Positions 53,927 through 63,931 of a DNA stretch of 64,000 bases are shown in pieces (positions within the stretch are counted from its first letter, which is position 1; each line of letters opens with the position of its first letter). A model generated the notes under the pieces. The model was not told the DNA's origin and did no database searches. It saw only the letters and a program-made list of their open reading frames with translations. Origin of the DNA: Pseudomonas sp. B33.4 (GTDB lineage: Bacteria; Pseudomonadota; Gammaproteobacteria; Pseudomonadales; Pseudomonadaceae). The stretch spans positions 5,803,001-5,867,000 of the forward strand of contig NZ_CP140706.1 of NCBI RefSeq assembly GCF_034555375.1, read 5' to 3'. Position numbers and translations under genes: made by a program.

Positions 53927-55381
53927 TTAGACTTCGTTAAGCTGTACGTTGAGCAGCTTTGCGATTGCTTCTCCATACGCCGGGTCGGCTTTGTAGAAAT
54001 GCTGCAACTGGCGGTCAACCACATCACTTGAAACGCCACCCATCGCACCGGCAATGTTGCTGACCAGCAACGCTTTCTGCTCGTCGCTCATCAAGCGGAA
54101 GAGTGCACCGGCGTGACTGTAGTAATCGGTGTCTTCACGGTGATCGTAGCGATCGGCCGCGCCGCTCAGGGCCAGGGCAGGCTCAGCGTAATGCGGAGCT
54201 TGTTTCGGCGATTCGATGTAGCTGTTTGGCTCGTAGTTAGGCGCAGCCCCACCATTGCTGCCAAACGCCATCGAGCCGTCGCGCTGGTAAGTGTTGACCG
54301 GGCTGCGTGGCGCATTCACTGGCAGTTGCTGGTGATTGGTGCCCACACGGTAGCGGTGAGCATCGGCGTACGCAAACACACGACCTTGCAGCATGCGATC
54401 AGGCGAAAGACCGACGCCCGGCACCATGTTGCTCGGACCAAACGCAGCTTGCTCGACTTCAGCGAAGTAGTTCTGCGGGTTGCGGTTCAGTTCCAGTTCG
54501 CCGACTTCGATCAACGGGAACTCCTTCTGCGACCAGGTTTTGGTCACGTCGAACGGGTTCTCGTAATGCGCTGCCGCCTGGGCTTCAGTCATGATCTGAA
54601 TGCACACGCGCCATTTTGGGAAATCACCGCGTTCAATCGCCTCGAACAGATCGCGCTGGGCGTAATCCGGATCGGTACCGGCAATACGAGCAGCATCCGC
54701 TGGTGCGAGGTTCTTGATGCCCTGCTTGGTCTTGTAATGCCATTTGACCCAGTGACGCTCGCCTTGCGCGCTGATCAGGCTGTAGGTGTGGCTGCCGAAA
54801 CCGTGCATGTGACGGTAGCCGTCCGGGATGCCCCGATCGGAGAACAGAATGGTGACCTGGTGCAGCGCTTCAGACGAATGCGACCAGAAGTCCCACATCA
54901 TCTGCGCGCTTTTCAGGTTGCTTTGCGGCAGGCGCTTTTGGGTGTGGATGAAGTCAGGGAATTTCAGTGGATCACGGATGAAGAATACAGGCGTGTTGTT
55001 GCCAACGATGTCCCAGTTGCCTTCCTCGGTGTAGAACTTCAGCGCGAAACCACGCGGATCTCGCTCGGTGTCAGCCGATCCGCGTTCGCCACCCACCGTA
55101 GAGAAGCGCAGGAAGGTCGGGGTTTGCTTGCCGACGGATTCAAACAGCTTGGCGCTGGTGTATTCAGTGATATCACGGGTCACGGTGAACGTGCCGTAAG
55201 CACCCGAGCCTTTCGCATGCACGCGGCGTTCAGGGATATTTTCACGGTTGAAGTGGGCAAGCTTCTCGAGCAAATGAAAATCGTCGAGCAGCAGCGGGCC
55301 ACGCGGGCCGGCGGAGCGAGAATTCTGATTATCAGCGACAGGTGCGCCACTGGCGCTCGTAAGCGTTTTGATCTGGCTCAT
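53927..55381 (-). CDS. katA: Catalase (heme monofunctional, small subunit)
   Basis: 484 aa, the usual length of small-subunit catalases. Catalytic His55 lies in [19 protein letters not shown], the Asn in [21 protein letters not shown], and the proximal heme Tyr in [15 protein letters not shown] (around residue 340). It converts hydrogen peroxide to water and oxygen in the cytoplasm. No signal peptide. Upstream 55382-55570 should hold its promoter; I see no clear OxyR site (four ATAG-type elements) by eye. The ferritin gene follows. Confidence 0.96.
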   Translation of the reverse strand: MSQIKTLTSASGAPVADNQNSRSAGPRGPLLLDDFHLLEKLAHFNRENIPERRVHAKGSGAYGTFTVTRDITEYTSAKLFESVGKQTPTFLRFSTVGGERGSADTERDPRGFALKFYTEEGNWDIVGNNTPVFFIRDPLKFPDFIHTQKRLPQSNLKSAQMMWDFWSHSSEALHQVTILFSDRGIPDGYRHMHGFGSHTYSLISAQGERHWVKWHYKTKQGIKNLAPADAARIAGTDPDYAQRDLFEAIERGDFPKWRVCIQIMTEAQAAAHYENPFDVTKTWSQKEFPLIEVGELELNRNPQNYFAEVEQAAFGPSNMVPGVGLSPDRMLQGRVFAYADAHRYRVGTNHQQLPVNAPRSPVNTYQRDGSMAFGSNGGAAPNYEPNSYIESPKQAPHYAEPALALSGAADRYDHREDTDYYSHAGALFRLMSDEQKALLVSNIAGAMGGVSSDVVDRQLQHFYKADPAYGEAIAKLLNVQLNEV

Positions 55382-55576
55382 ACGGTCTTCTTCCTCTGTC
55401 AGTCTTGAAACTGCCGGCTAATCGGCTTGATGGGAAGTATTGATCATCCATGTGACAGCCACAAATTCATTAACCTGCAGACATCGATAGATAATTACTA
55501 ATTATGTTTCCCAGCACATAGTGACAACAGGCCAGTGTCAGAAGCTTGTACGAACAGATCATTTTCTTACACGCAC

Positions 55577-55602
55577 AAAAAACCGGGCACTAGGCCCGGT
55601 TC
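55577..55602 (-). terminator. Terminator of the alpha ribosomal operon (after rplQ)
   Basis: On the minus strand the ACCGGGC/GCCCGGT stem (plus 55582-55588 and 55594-55600, loop ACTAG) is followed by six T. It lies 20 nt past the rplQ stop and ends the alpha operon before the katA promoter. Confidence 0.92.
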
Positions 55603-55621
55603 TTTGTTTCAGACTGTCGTC

Positions 55622-56008
55622 TTACTCGGCGGATACAGCTTCGCCAGCAGTAGCACGATCAACCAACTCGACGTACGCCATAGGCGCGTTGTCGCCAGCG
55701 CGGAAACCGCACTTGAGGATGCGCAGGTAGCCACCCTCACGGGTAGCGTAACGCTTGCCCAGGTCGTTGAAGAGCTTACCAACGATAGCTTTCGAACGAG
55801 TACGGTCGAAAGCCAGACGGCGGTTAGCCAGGCTGTCTGTCTTGGCCAGAGTGATCAGCGGCTCAGCAACGCGGCGCAGTTCTTTGGCTTTTGGCAGAGT
55901 AGTTTTGATCAGCTCGTGCTCGAACAGCGACACCGCCATGTTTTGGAACATGGCCTTGCGGTGCGAGCTGGTGCGGCTCAGGTGACGACCACTTTTACGA
56001 TGACGCAT
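55622..56008 (-). CDS. rplQ: 50S ribosomal protein L17
   Basis: 128 aa, full length. The N-terminus [20 protein letters not shown] is the highly conserved basic part; [29 protein letters not shown] follows. L17 lies at the peptide exit tunnel side of the large subunit. The last gene of the alpha operon, 42 nt after rpoA. Confidence 0.98.
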
Positions 56009-56050
56009 GGTTCATTCCTTACCAAACACTACGTTCGGTGATTACGACGA

Positions 56051-57052
56051 TCAGGCAGTCGCCTTGTCGTCCTTCTTAAGACTTGCAGGCGGCCAGTTGT
56101 CGAGGCGCATGCCGAGGGACAGACCGCGGGAGGCCAGAACGTCCTTGATTTCAGTCAAGGATTTCTTGCCCAGGTTCGGAGTCTTCAACAGCTCTACTTC
56201 GGTACGCTGAATCAGGTCGCCGATGTAGTAGATGTTTTCCGCCTTAAGGCAGTTAGCCGAACGTACAGTCAGTTCCAGATCGTCAACCGGGCGAAGCAGG
56301 ATCGGATCGATCTCGTCTTCCTGCTCGACAACCACTGGCTCACTGTCACCTTTGAGGTCGACGAACGCAGCCAACTGCTGTTGCAGAATGGTTGCAGCGC
56401 GGCGGATAGCCTCTTCAGGATCCAGAGTACCGTTGGTTTCCAGATCAATAACCAGCTTGTCCAGGTTGGTACGCTGCTCGACACGGGCGTTTTCCACCAC
56501 GTATGCGATACGGCGAACCGGACTGAACGAAGAGTCAAGCTGCAAGCGACCGATGCTGCGGCTTTCGTCTTCATCGCTCTGACGCGAGTCGGCTGGTTCA
56601 TAACCACGACCACGAGCTACGGTGAGCTTCATGTTCAGGGCGCCGTTAGACGCCAGGTTAGCGATTACGTGATCGGGATTAACGATCTCGACATCATGAT
56701 CCAGCTGAATATCGGCAGCGGTAACCACCCCCGAACCCTTCTTCGACAAGGTCAGCGTAACTTCGTCACGACCGTGCAGCTTGATGGCCAGACCTTTAAG
56801 GTTCAACAGGATTTCAATTACGTCTTCCTGTACACCTTCGATGGCGCTGTACTCGTGGAGCACACCGTCAATCTCGGCCTCGACTACTGCGCAGCCGGGC
56901 ATTGAGGACAACAGGATGCGTCGCAGCGCGTTGCCCAGGGTGTGGCCAAAACCACGCTCGAGAGGCTCGAGAGTGATCTTGGCGCGGGTTGGACTGACAA
57001 CCTGCACATCAATGTGGCGGGGTGTCAGGAACTCATTTACCGAAATCTGCAT
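56051..57052 (-). CDS. rpoA: RNA polymerase alpha subunit
   Basis: 333 aa. The N-terminal domain (about 1-230) carries the dimerisation and assembly motifs [24 protein letters not shown] linker at about 235-250 joins it to the C-terminal domain [63 protein letters not shown], which binds UP elements and activators such as ANR. It lies between rpsD and rplQ as in all gammaproteobacteria. Confidence 0.99.
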   Translation of the reverse strand: MQISVNEFLTPRHIDVQVVSPTRAKITLEPLERGFGHTLGNALRRILLSSMPGCAVVEAEIDGVLHEYSAIEGVQEDVIEILLNLKGLAIKLHGRDEVTLTLSKKGSGVVTAADIQLDHDVEIVNPDHVIANLASNGALNMKLTVARGRGYEPADSRQSDEDESRSIGRLQLDSSFSPVRRIAYVVENARVEQRTNLDKLVIDLETNGTLDPEEAIRRAATILQQQLAAFVDLKGDSEPVVVEQEDEIDPILLRPVDDLELTVRSANCLKAENIYYIGDLIQRTEVELLKTPNLGKKSLTEIKDVLASRGLSLGMRLDNWPPASLKKDDKATA

Positions 57053-57074
57053 GGATGCACCTATTTTCTAGCCC

Positions 57075-57695
57075 TTACTTGGAGTAGAGCTCGACAATCA
57101 GGCTTTCGTTGATGTCGGCGGACAGATCACTGCGAGCAGGAACGTTCTTGAAAACGCCCGACTTCTTCTCAGTGTCTACTTCTACCCATTCTACGCGGCC
57201 ACGTTGGGCACACAGATCGAGAGCTTGGACAATGCGAAGTTGGTTTTTTGCTTTCTCGCGAACTGCAACCACGTCACCAGCACGAACCTGATACGACGGA
57301 ACGTTTACGGTCTGACCGTTAACGCTGATCGACTTGTGCGATACCAGCTGACGGGATTCGGCACGAGTCGAACCAAAGCCCATACGGTATACAACGTTGT
57401 CCAGACGGCATTCGAGCAGTTGCAGCAGGTTTTCACCGGTTGCACCTTTCTTGCCAGCAGCTTCTTTGTAGTAGCCGCTGAATTGACGCTCGAGAACGCC
57501 GTAGATACGACGGACCTTCTGCTTTTCACGCAGTTGGGTGCCGTAATCGGACTGGCGACCGCGGCGTTGGCCGTGGATACCAGGTGCTGCTTCAATGTTG
57601 CACTTCGATTCGATCGCGCGCACGCCGCTCTTCAGGAAGAGATCGGTGCCTTCGCGACGAGCGAGTTTGCATTTTGGACCAATGTAACGAGCCAT
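57075..57695 (-). CDS. rpsD: 30S ribosomal protein S4
   Basis: 206 aa. It starts [23 protein letters not shown] and contains the S4 RNA-binding domain near residues 95-155 ([42 protein letters not shown]). S4 nucleates 30S assembly and in E. coli represses the alpha operon by binding its leader. The leader upstream of rpsM here has candidate structure but no proven S4 site. Confidence 0.99.
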   Translation of the reverse strand: MARYIGPKCKLARREGTDLFLKSGVRAIESKCNIEAAPGIHGQRRGRQSDYGTQLREKQKVRRIYGVLERQFSGYYKEAAGKKGATGENLLQLLECRLDNVVYRMGFGSTRAESRQLVSHKSISVNGQTVNVPSYQVRAGDVVAVREKAKNQLRIVQALDLCAQRGRVEWVEVDTEKKSGVFKNVPARSDLSADINESLIVELYSK

Positions 57696-57713
57696 TCTTT
57701 ACAATCTCCTGGA

Positions 57714-58103
57714 TTACACGCGGCGCTTCTTCGGCGGACGGCACCCGTTGTGCGGGATTGGCGTCACGTCGGTGATGCTGGCGATCTTGTAGCCACAGCC
57801 GTTCAAAGCGCGGACTGCGGATTCACGACCTGGACCTGGACCTTTGACGTTAACGTCGAGGTTTTTCAGGCCGTATTCCAGCGCAGCTTGACCAGCACGT
57901 TCAGCAGCTACTTGAGCAGCAAACGGGGTGGACTTGCGGGAACCGCGGAAACCCGAACCACCGGAGGTAGCCCAGGAAAGAGCGTTACCTTGACGGTCGG
58001 TAATGGTCACGATGGTGTTGTTAAAAGATGCATGGATGTGGGCGATGCCATCAACCACTGTCTTTTTAACTTTTTTACGAGGACGAGCAGCAGGTTTTGC
58101 CAT
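57714..58103 (-). CDS. rpsK: 30S ribosomal protein S11
   Basis: 129 aa, full length, with the basic start [39 protein letters not shown] and the end [20 protein letters not shown]. It shapes the mRNA platform of the 30S subunit. Alpha operon order rpsM-rpsK-rpsD-rpoA-rplQ is intact. Confidence 0.99.
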   Translation of the reverse strand: MAKPAARPRKKVKKTVVDGIAHIHASFNNTIVTITDRQGNALSWATSGGSGFRGSRKSTPFAAQVAAERAGQAALEYGLKNLDVNVKGPGPGRESAVRALNGCGYKIASITDVTPIPHNGCRPPKKRRV

Positions 58104-58133
58104 GATTAAATTCCTGTCGATTCGCTGGGGCGA

Positions 58134-58490
58134 TTACTTGCGGATCGGCTTACGCGGACCTTTACGGGTACGCGCGTTGGTCTTGGTACGCTGACCGCGT
58201 ACTGGAAGACCACGACGATGACGCAGACCGCGATAGCAACCGAGGTCCATCAAGCGCTTGATTTTCATGTTGATTTCGCGACGCAGGTCACCTTCAGTGG
58301 TGAACTTCGCCACTTCGCCACGCAGCTGTTCAATTTGCTCGTCGCTCAGATCTTTGATCTTTGCTGCTGGGTTTACCCCAGTCACTGCACAGATCTTCTG
58401 CGCAGTAGTGCGACCAACACCATAGATGTAGGTCAGCGAGATAACAGTATGCTTGTTATCTGGAATGTTAACGCCTGCAATACGGGCCAT
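58134..58490 (-). CDS. rpsM: 30S ribosomal protein S13
   Basis: 118 aa. [33 protein letters not shown] and the C-terminal [34 protein letters not shown] are clear. S13 contacts the P-site tRNA and bridge B1 to the large subunit. First gene of the alpha operon; its promoter and an upstream hairpin are described separately. The ribosome-binding site is GGAG. Confidence 0.99.
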   Translation of the reverse strand: MARIAGVNIPDNKHTVISLTYIYGVGRTTAQKICAVTGVNPAAKIKDLSDEQIEQLRGEVAKFTTEGDLRREINMKIKRLMDLGCYRGLRHRRGLPVRGQRTKTNARTRKGPRKPIRK

Positions 58491-58549
58491 TCAGTGGGAC
58501 TCCAATTGACAGCTACCTACGCCCCGGAAGCCAAGAAATAGGGCGCGAG

Positions 58550-58578
58550 ATAATATCGCTGTAATAACAAATAATCAA
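58550..58578 (-). promoter_or_regulatory. Near-consensus sigma-70 promoter of the alpha operon
   Basis: On the minus strand TTGATT (plus 58573-58578), exactly 17 nt, then TATTAT (plus 58550-58555). A start near 58543 would give a leader of about 50 nt to the rpsM ATG, with a possible CGCCC/GGGCG pairing inside it. The -35 box directly follows the hairpin at 58579-58602. Confidence 0.65.
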
Positions 58579-58602
58579 CCCGGTAGCGCACTAGCTACCG
58601 GG
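58579..58602 (-). terminator. Hairpin between rpmJ and rpsM (possible partial terminator)
   Basis: CCCGGTAGC (58579-58587) and GCTACCGGG (58594-58602) make a perfect 9-bp stem with a 6-nt loop. On the minus strand it is followed by TTGATTATTTGTTATT, which is T-rich but broken. It could end part of the spc transcripts just before the alpha promoter. Confidence 0.6.
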
Positions 58603-58620
58603 CTTGAAGCACAATCACAC

Positions 58621-58737
58621 TCAGCCTTGGCGCTGTTTGTGACGCGGTTCCGCGCTGCAAATTACTCGAACAACACCTTCGCGGCGAATAATCTTGCAGT
58701 TACGGCACAGCTTTTTCACCGATGCACGAACTTTCAT
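58621..58737 (-). CDS. rpmJ: 50S ribosomal protein L36
   Basis: 38 aa, beginning [20 protein letters not shown] and ending [11 protein letters not shown]. The zinc ribbon is complete (Cys11, Cys14, Cys27, His33), so this is the zinc-binding C+ form. A Zur-controlled zinc-free paralogue is often found elsewhere in such genomes but not in this window. Last gene of the spc operon, 27 nt after secY. Confidence 0.98.
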
Positions 58738-58764
58738 CACCAACTCCTCGAACCTTATGGGTAC

Positions 58765-60093
58765 TCAGCGCAACATGCCGCTGCCGTAACCCTTCAGGTT
58801 GGCTTTCTTCATCAGGGATTCGTACTGGTGCGAAACGAGGTGCGATTGTACTTGGGACATGAAGTCCATCACAACCACGACCACGATCAGCAACGAGGTC
58901 CCGCCAAGGTAGAACGGAACGTTTGCTGCAACCACCAGGAACTGGGGCAACAGGCACACGGCCGTCATGTAAAGAGCACCGAACATGGTCAAGCGGGTCA
59001 GAACGCCATCAATATAGCGTGCAGACTGCTCACCTGGACGGATGCCCGGAATAAAGGCACCGGACTTCTTCAGGTTTTCCGCTACGTCTTTCGGATTGAA
59101 CATCAACGCCGTATAGAAGAAGCAGAAGAAAATAATCCCTGCACTAAACAGCAGAATATTCAACGGCTGACCAGGAGCGATCGACTGCGAGATGTCCTGC
59201 AACCAGCCCATACCTTCAGACTGACCGAACCAGGCACCCAACGAAGCCGGGAACAGCAAAATGCTGCTCGCGAAAATAGCCGGAATAACACCGGCCATGT
59301 TCACCTTAAGCGGCAAGTGGCTTGTCTGCGCAGCAAAAACCTTGCGGCCCTGCTGACGCTTGGCGTAGTGAACAGCAATACGACGCTGACCACGCTCAAT
59401 GAACACCACAAAACCGATAATCGCTACTGCCAGCAAACCGATGGCAACCAAGGCGAAGATGTTGATATCACCCTGTCGCGCAGACTCGAAAGACTGCCCG
59501 ATTGCTCTCGGAAGACCGGCGACGATACCCGAAAAAATCAACATCGAGATACCGTTGCCTACACCACGCTCAGTAATCTGCTCACCCAGCCACATCATAA
59601 ACATCGCACCAGCCACAAACGTGGATACCGCGACGAAATGGAAGCCAAAGTCACCAGTGAACGCAACGCCCTGCCCCGCCAGACCAATGGACATGCCAAT
59701 AGCCTGAACGAGAGCGAGGACGACGGTGCCGTAGCGGGTGTACTGGCTGATCTTGCGACGGCCAGCTTCACCTTCCTTCTTCAACTGCTCCAGCTGCGGG
59801 CTGACGGCGGTCATCAATTGCATGATGATCGATGCCGAAATGTACGGCATGATCCCCAGTGCAAAGATGCTCATCCGTTCCAGCGCGCCGCCGGAGAACA
59901 TGTTGAACAAGCTAAGAATGGTCCCCTCATTCTGTCGAAACAGGTCTGCGAGTCGGTCCGGGTTGATACCTGGAACCGGGATGTGTGCGCCTATTCGGTA
60001 GACGATAATCGCCAGGAACAGAAAACGCAGACGAGCCCAGAGTTCAGACATACCGCCTTTGCCGAGCGCAGAGAGAGCACCTTGCTTAGCCAT
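58765..60093 (-). CDS. secY: Preprotein translocase subunit SecY
   Basis: 442 aa with ten membrane helices. It starts [42 protein letters not shown], and the plug/pore segment [32 protein letters not shown] is clear. SecY with SecE and SecG forms the protein-conducting channel; it exports the many signal-peptide proteins of this window. The start directly abuts the rplO stop. Confidence 0.99.
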   Translation of the reverse strand: MAKQGALSALGKGGMSELWARLRFLFLAIIVYRIGAHIPVPGINPDRLADLFRQNEGTILSLFNMFSGGALERMSIFALGIMPYISASIIMQLMTAVSPQLEQLKKEGEAGRRKISQYTRYGTVVLALVQAIGMSIGLAGQGVAFTGDFGFHFVAVSTFVAGAMFMMWLGEQITERGVGNGISMLIFSGIVAGLPRAIGQSFESARQGDINIFALVAIGLLAVAIIGFVVFIERGQRRIAVHYAKRQQGRKVFAAQTSHLPLKVNMAGVIPAIFASSILLFPASLGAWFGQSEGMGWLQDISQSIAPGQPLNILLFSAGIIFFCFFYTALMFNPKDVAENLKKSGAFIPGIRPGEQSARYIDGVLTRLTMFGALYMTAVCLLPQFLVVAANVPFYLGGTSLLIVVVVVMDFMSQVQSHLVSHQYESLMKKANLKGYGSGMLR

Positions 60094-60531
60094 TTATTCC
60101 TCGAACTTGCCGCCAGCTGCTTCGATAGCCGCACGCGCACCTTTGGTGGCGCCGATTCCCTTGCCGATAGTGACAGCGCGAGTCACTTCACCGGACAGCA
60201 TGATTTTCACACGCTGTACGTTGACGTTGATCACGTTGGCATCTTTCAGGGACTGCACGGTGACGATGTCGCCTTCCACTTTAGCCAGCTCGGACAGACG
60301 CACTTCTGCGCGATCCATGGCTTTCAGGGAAACGAAACCGAACTTCGGCAGGCGACGATGCAGCGGCTGTTGACCGCCTTCAAAGCCTGGAGCAATGGTG
60401 CCACCGGAGCGGGAGGTCTGACCTTTGTGACCACGGCCACCAGTCTTACCCAAACCGCTACCGATACCACGGCCCGGACGATGCTTTTCGCGACGGGAAC
60501 CCGGCGCTGGACTCAGATCATTGAGTTTCAT
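60094..60531 (-). CDS. rplO: 50S ribosomal protein L15
   Basis: 145 codons including a normal N-terminus [42 protein letters not shown], the basic Gly-rich extension that enters the rRNA core. The C-terminal domain ends [11 protein letters not shown]. Spc operon order is conserved. Confidence 0.98.
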   Translation of the reverse strand: MKLNDLSPAPGSRREKHRPGRGIGSGLGKTGGRGHKGQTSRSGGTIAPGFEGGQQPLHRRLPKFGFVSLKAMDRAEVRLSELAKVEGDIVTVQSLKDANVINVNVQRVKIMLSGEVTRAVTIGKGIGATKGARAAIEAAGGKFEE

Positions 60532-60534
60532 CGA

Positions 60535-60711
60535 TTAACCCTCGACACGCAGCATGTAGTAAGCCTTGTTGATCATCCCGCGATTCTCGGGAGTATCCTG
60601 GACTTCTACAGTGTGACCGATGCGACGCAGACCCAGACCCTTAACGCACAATTTGTGGTTAGGGATGCGGCCGGTCATGCTTTTGATCAGCGTTACTTTA
60701 ACGGTAGCCAT
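60535..60711 (-). CDS. rpmD: 50S ribosomal protein L30
   Basis: 58 aa: starts [20 protein letters not shown] and ends [12 protein letters not shown]. Normal length for the short bacterial form. It sits 3 nt after rplO upstream-neighbour spacing on one side and 2 nt from rpsE on the other, so translation is coupled. Confidence 0.98.
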
Positions 60712-60713
60712 GA

Positions 60714-61214
60714 TCAGAAGATCTCCTTGACGCTTTTGCCACGCTTGGCGGCAATGGATTCAGGAGACTGCATTGCTTTCAAACCTTTGAAAGTGGCGTG
60801 AACCACGTTTACCGGGTTAGTCGAGCCGTAGCACTTGGCCAGAACGTTCTGAACGCCAGCAACTTCGAGGACAGCACGCATAGCGCCGCCAGCGATGATA
60901 CCGGTACCTTCAGAAGCAGGCTGCATGTACACCTTCGAAGCGCCGTGAGCGGACTTCATTGCGTACTGCAGAGTGGTGCCGTTCAGATCAACTTGGATCA
61001 TGTTGCGGCGAGCAGCTTCCATTGCCTTCTGGATCGCAGCAGGCACTTCACGCGACTTGCCACGGCCGAAGCCAACACGCCCTTTACCATCACCAACCAC
61101 GGTCAACGCGGTGAAAGTGAAGATACGGCCGCCTTTAACGGTTTTGGCTACGCGGTTAACTTGAACCAGCTTCTCAATGTAGCCTTCGTCGCGCTTTTGG
61201 TCGTTATTTGACAT
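60714..61214 (-). CDS. rpsE: 30S ribosomal protein S5
   Basis: 166 aa. [64 protein letters not shown] is the dsRNA-binding-like domain; mutations in the [11 protein letters not shown] loop give spectinomycin resistance in other bacteria, and no such change is evident here. S5 works in decoding accuracy and mRNA unwinding. Confidence 0.99.
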
Positions 61215-61217
61215 AAC

Positions 61218-61568
61218 TTAGAACTCCAGCCCAGCTTCACGAGCAGCATCAGCCAGCGCTTTCACGCGACCGTGGTACTTGAAGCCAGAGCGGTCGAAAG
61301 CCACTTGCGAGACGCCAGCGGCCTTAGCACGCGTAGCGACCAGCTGGCCAACCTTTGTGGCCGCGTCGATGTTGCCAGTGGCACCATCACGCAGTTCTTT
61401 ATCCAAAGTCGAGGCGCTTGCCAGGACCTTGTTGCCGTCGGCCGAGATGACCTGGGCGTAGATGTGCTGCGACGAGCGGAACACGCAGAGACGCACGACT
61501 TCGAGTTCGTGCATTTTCAGGCGTGCTTTGCGAGCGCGACGCAGTCGAGTAACTTTTTTGTCGGTCAT
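61218..61568 (-). CDS. rplR: 50S ribosomal protein L18
   Basis: 116 aa: [41 protein letters not shown] and the end [27 protein letters not shown]18 binds 5S rRNA together with L5 and L25. Confidence 0.99.
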   Translation of the reverse strand: MTDKKVTRLRRARKARLKMHELEVVRLCVFRSSQHIYAQVISADGNKVLASASTLDKELRDGATGNIDAATKVGQLVATRAKAAGVSQVAFDRSGFKYHGRVKALADAAREAGLEF

Positions 61569-61578
61569 TTGCTATGCC

Positions 61579-62112
61579 CTACTTCTTCTTGGCTTCTTTA
61601 CGACGGACGACTTCGTCCGCGTAGCGCACACCTTTGCCTTTGTACGGCTCTGGTGGACGGAAGTCGCGGATCTCAGCGGCCACTTGACCTACCAGCTGCT
61701 TGTCGATGCCCTTGATCAGGATATCGGTCTGGCTAGGAGTCTCAGCGGTGATGCCTTCCGGCAGTTCGTAATCCACTGGGTGCGAGAAGCCAAGGGCCAG
61801 GTTCAGAACCGAGCCTTTTGCTTGCGCTTTGTAACCAACACCGACCAGCTGGAGCTTGCGCTCGAAGCCTTGGCTTACGCCTTGGACCATGTTGTTTACC
61901 AACGCACGCGTGGTACCGGCCATTGCGCGAGTTTGTTGATCGCCATTGCGAGCAGCGAAACGCAGCTCACCAGCTTCTTCAACGATCTCAACGGACGAAT
62001 GGATGTTCAGTTCAAGAGTACCCTTGGCACCCTTCACCGAAAGCTGTTGGCCTGCGAATTTTACTTCGACACCGGCTGGCAGCTTAACGGGGTTCTTAGC
62101 GACGCGAGACAT
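61579..62112 (-). CDS. rplF: 50S ribosomal protein L6
   Basis: 177 aa: [30 protein letters not shown] at the start, two related beta/alpha domains, and the end signature [25 protein letters not shown]6 lies close to the factor-binding site and sarcin-ricin loop. Confidence 0.99.
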   Translation of the reverse strand: MSRVAKNPVKLPAGVEVKFAGQQLSVKGAKGTLELNIHSSVEIVEEAGELRFAARNGDQQTRAMAGTTRALVNNMVQGVSQGFERKLQLVGVGYKAQAKGSVLNLALGFSHPVDYELPEGITAETPSQTDILIKGIDKQLVGQVAAEIRDFRPPEPYKGKGVRYADEVVRRKEAKKK

Positions 62113-62124
62113 GCTTATCCCCCC

Positions 62125-62517
62125 TTAGAACACAGTGCAAAGAACTTCGCCGCCGACACCGGCAGCGCGCGCAGCACGATCCGTCATCACACCTTTGTTG
62201 GTGGAGACGATAGACACGCCAAGACCGCCACGAACTTTCGGCAGATCTTCAACGGACTTGTACTGACGCAGGCCTGGACGACTAACGCGCTTCACTTCTT
62301 CGATAACCGGACGGCCTTCGAAGTACTTCAGCTCGATGGACAACGACGGCTTAGCGTCGGTGGTGATCTGAAAATCCGCGATGTAACCTTCGTCCTTCAG
62401 GACTTTTGCTACAGCCACCTTCAACGTGGAAGACGGCATGCTTACGACAGACTTTTCAGCCATCTGGGCATTACGGATTCGAGTTAGCATGTCCGCTAAC
62501 GGGTCCTGCATACTCAT
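62125..62517 (-). CDS. rpsH: 30S ribosomal protein S8
   Basis: 130 aa from the ATG at 62517 with AGGAG 9 nt upstream; an internal ATG two codons later is less well placed. [29 protein letters not shown] and the C-terminal [31 protein letters not shown] are characteristic. S8 binds 16S rRNA helix 21 and in E. coli represses the spc operon. It follows a 209-nt gap with a promoter and hairpins, so it may start a separate transcript. Confidence 0.99.
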   Translation of the reverse strand: MSMQDPLADMLTRIRNAQMAEKSVVSMPSSTLKVAVAKVLKDEGYIADFQITTDAKPSLSIELKYFEGRPVIEEVKRVSRPGLRQYKSVEDLPKVRGGLGVSIVSTNKGVMTDRAARAAGVGGEVLCTVF

Positions 62518-62545
62518 GGGCTAGACGCTCCTAATACAGAAAAAT

Positions 62546-62611
62546 TAGCCTTGCGGCTACTACTTGTCGCCGAGAACTTCCGGGCATGAAAAACACGGGC
62601 TCAGGCGAGCC
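62546..62611 (-). other. Two small hairpins with T-tracts in the rpsH leader (attenuator-like)
   Basis: On the minus strand GGCTC-GCCT-GAGCC (plus 62598-62611) is followed by CGTGTTTTT, and later TAGCC-GCAA-GGCTA (plus 62546-62559), with a GNRA-type loop, is followed by ATTTTT. Both stems have only five base pairs. They lie between the internal promoter and the rpsH start and may be weak attenuators or protein-binding sites. Confidence 0.45.
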
Positions 62612-62615
62612 GGTC

Positions 62616-62644
62616 ATTCTAGACACACCCCAGAAATGAATCAA
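62616..62644 (-). promoter_or_regulatory. Near-consensus sigma-70 promoter inside the spc operon, upstream of rpsH
   Basis: On the minus strand TTGATT (plus 62639-62644), 17 nt, then TAGAAT (plus 62616-62621). The -35 box is part of the 3' arm of the hairpin at 62637-62666. A start near 62609 gives a leader of about 90 nt. Same -35 sequence and spacing as the alpha promoter at 58550-58578. Confidence 0.6.
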
Positions 62645-62666
62645 GCCCCAAAAGGGGCTTGATTCA
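62637..62666 (-). terminator. Strong hairpin between rpsN and rpsH
   Basis: TGAATCAAGCCCC (62637-62649) and GGGGCTTGATTCA (62654-62666) form a 13-bp perfect stem with a four-base loop. No T-run follows on the minus strand (CATTTCTGG), so it may be a partial terminator, an RNase-protection element or a cruciform over the -35 box. Confidence 0.65.
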
Positions 62667-62726
62667 GATTCAAGGCCACCGATGGTCAGGTTCTTGCGAA
62701 CCCGAACATCGAGACTTTGACAGCAA

Positions 62727-63032
62727 TTACCAGCTGGCTTTAACCAGACCTGGTACGTCACCACGCATTGCAGCTTCACGCAGCTTGTTACGGCCAAGGC
62801 CGAACTTGCGGTAAACGCCGTGCGGACGACCAGTCAGGCGGCAACGGTTACGCATGCGCGAGGCGCTTGCGTCACGTGGTTGCTTCTGCAGAGCTACGGT
62901 AGCTTCCCAACGCGCTTCTGGACTTGCGTTCAGATCGACGATGATAGCTTTCAGCGCTGCACGCTTGGTGGCGTACTTGGCAACAGTGAGCTGACGCTTC
63001 AGCTCACGGTTTTTCATGCTCTTCTTGGCCAT
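62727..63032 (-). CDS. rpsN: 30S ribosomal protein S14
   Basis: 101 aa from the ATG at 63032 ([38 protein letters not shown]), end [12 protein letters not shown]. This is the long, zinc-free form: only the [23 protein letters not shown] core remains, without CxxC pairs. Followed by an unusual 209-nt gap before rpsH. Confidence 0.99.
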
Positions 63033-63045
63033 TTTCCTACTCCAA

Positions 63046-63585
63046 TCAGTTGCGGAACGGGAATTTGAAAGCACGCAGCAGAGCGCGGCCTTCATCATCG
63101 TTCTTGGCAGTGGTGGTCAGGGTAATGTCCAGACCGCGGAGAGCATCGATCTTGTCGTAGTCGATTTCCGGGAAAATGATCTGCTCTTTCACGCCCATGC
63201 TGTAGTTACCACGACCATCGAAGGACTTGGCATTCAGGCCGCGGAAGTCGCGAACCCGAGGCAGGGAGATCGACAGCAGACGATCCAGGAACTCATACAT
63301 ACGCTCACGGCGCAGAGTCACCTTGACGCCGATCGGCCATCCTTCACGGACTTTAAAGCCAGCGATGGATTTACGAGCGTAGGTCACAACGACTTTTTGG
63401 CCGGTGATCTTTTCCAGGTCAGCAACAGCATGCTCGATGACTTTTTTGTCACCAACAGCTTCGCCCAGACCCATGTTCAGGGTGATTTTTGTAACGCGTG
63501 GAACTTCCATCACGTTCGAAAGCTTAAGTTCTTCCTTAAGCTTCGGTGCGATTTCCTTCCAGTAAATCTCTTTTAGTCGTGCCAT
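63046..63585 (-). CDS. rplE: 50S ribosomal protein L5
   Basis: 179 aa: [42 protein letters not shown], then [34 protein letters not shown] and [33 protein letters not shown]5 binds 5S rRNA and contacts P-site tRNA. Confidence 0.99.
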
Positions 63586-63605
63586 GGTCTTCTACCTAGC
63601 AGTGT

Positions 63606-63920
63606 TCAAGCATCAACCGCTTTTTGGGTCGACTTGAAGACACGAATTTTCTTGCCGTCTTCTACTTTGAAACCAACGCGGTCAGCCTTGTTGGTTTCGC
63701 CGTTGAAAATGGCGACGTTAGAAGCGTCCAGTGGAGCTTCTTTTTCGACGATACCGCCTTGCACGCCCGACATCGGGTTAGGCTTGGTATGACGCTTGAC
63801 CAGGTTCAAACCGCTAATAACCAGACGGTTATTAGCAAGAACCTTGAGCACCTTACCGCGCTTACCTTTGTCTTTGCCGGCGATCACGATGATCTCGTCG
63901 TCACGACGAATCTTTTGCAT
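63606..63920 (-). CDS. rplX: 50S ribosomal protein L24
   Basis: 104 aa with the KOW motif [22 protein letters not shown] at the N-terminus and [19 protein letters not shown] at the end. L24 starts 50S assembly. It lies 11 nt after rplN, whose end is at the window edge. Confidence 0.99.
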   Translation of the reverse strand: MQKIRRDDEIIVIAGKDKGKRGKVLKVLANNRLVISGLNLVKRHTKPNPMSGVQGGIVEKEAPLDASNVAIFNGETNKADRVGFKVEDGKKIRVFKSTQKAVDA

Positions 63921-63931
63921 GTCGGATCTCC

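Noticed and set aside
55382..55570. OxyR site upstream of katA
   Set aside because: The region has AT-rich stretches such as ATAATTAGTAATTAT (minus strand) but not the four spaced ATAG-like elements; too uncertain to report.
58627..60801. 724-codon plus-strand open frame across secY-rplO-rpmD
   Set aside because: It is antisense to conserved ribosomal and secY genes, and its sequence has no protein family character.
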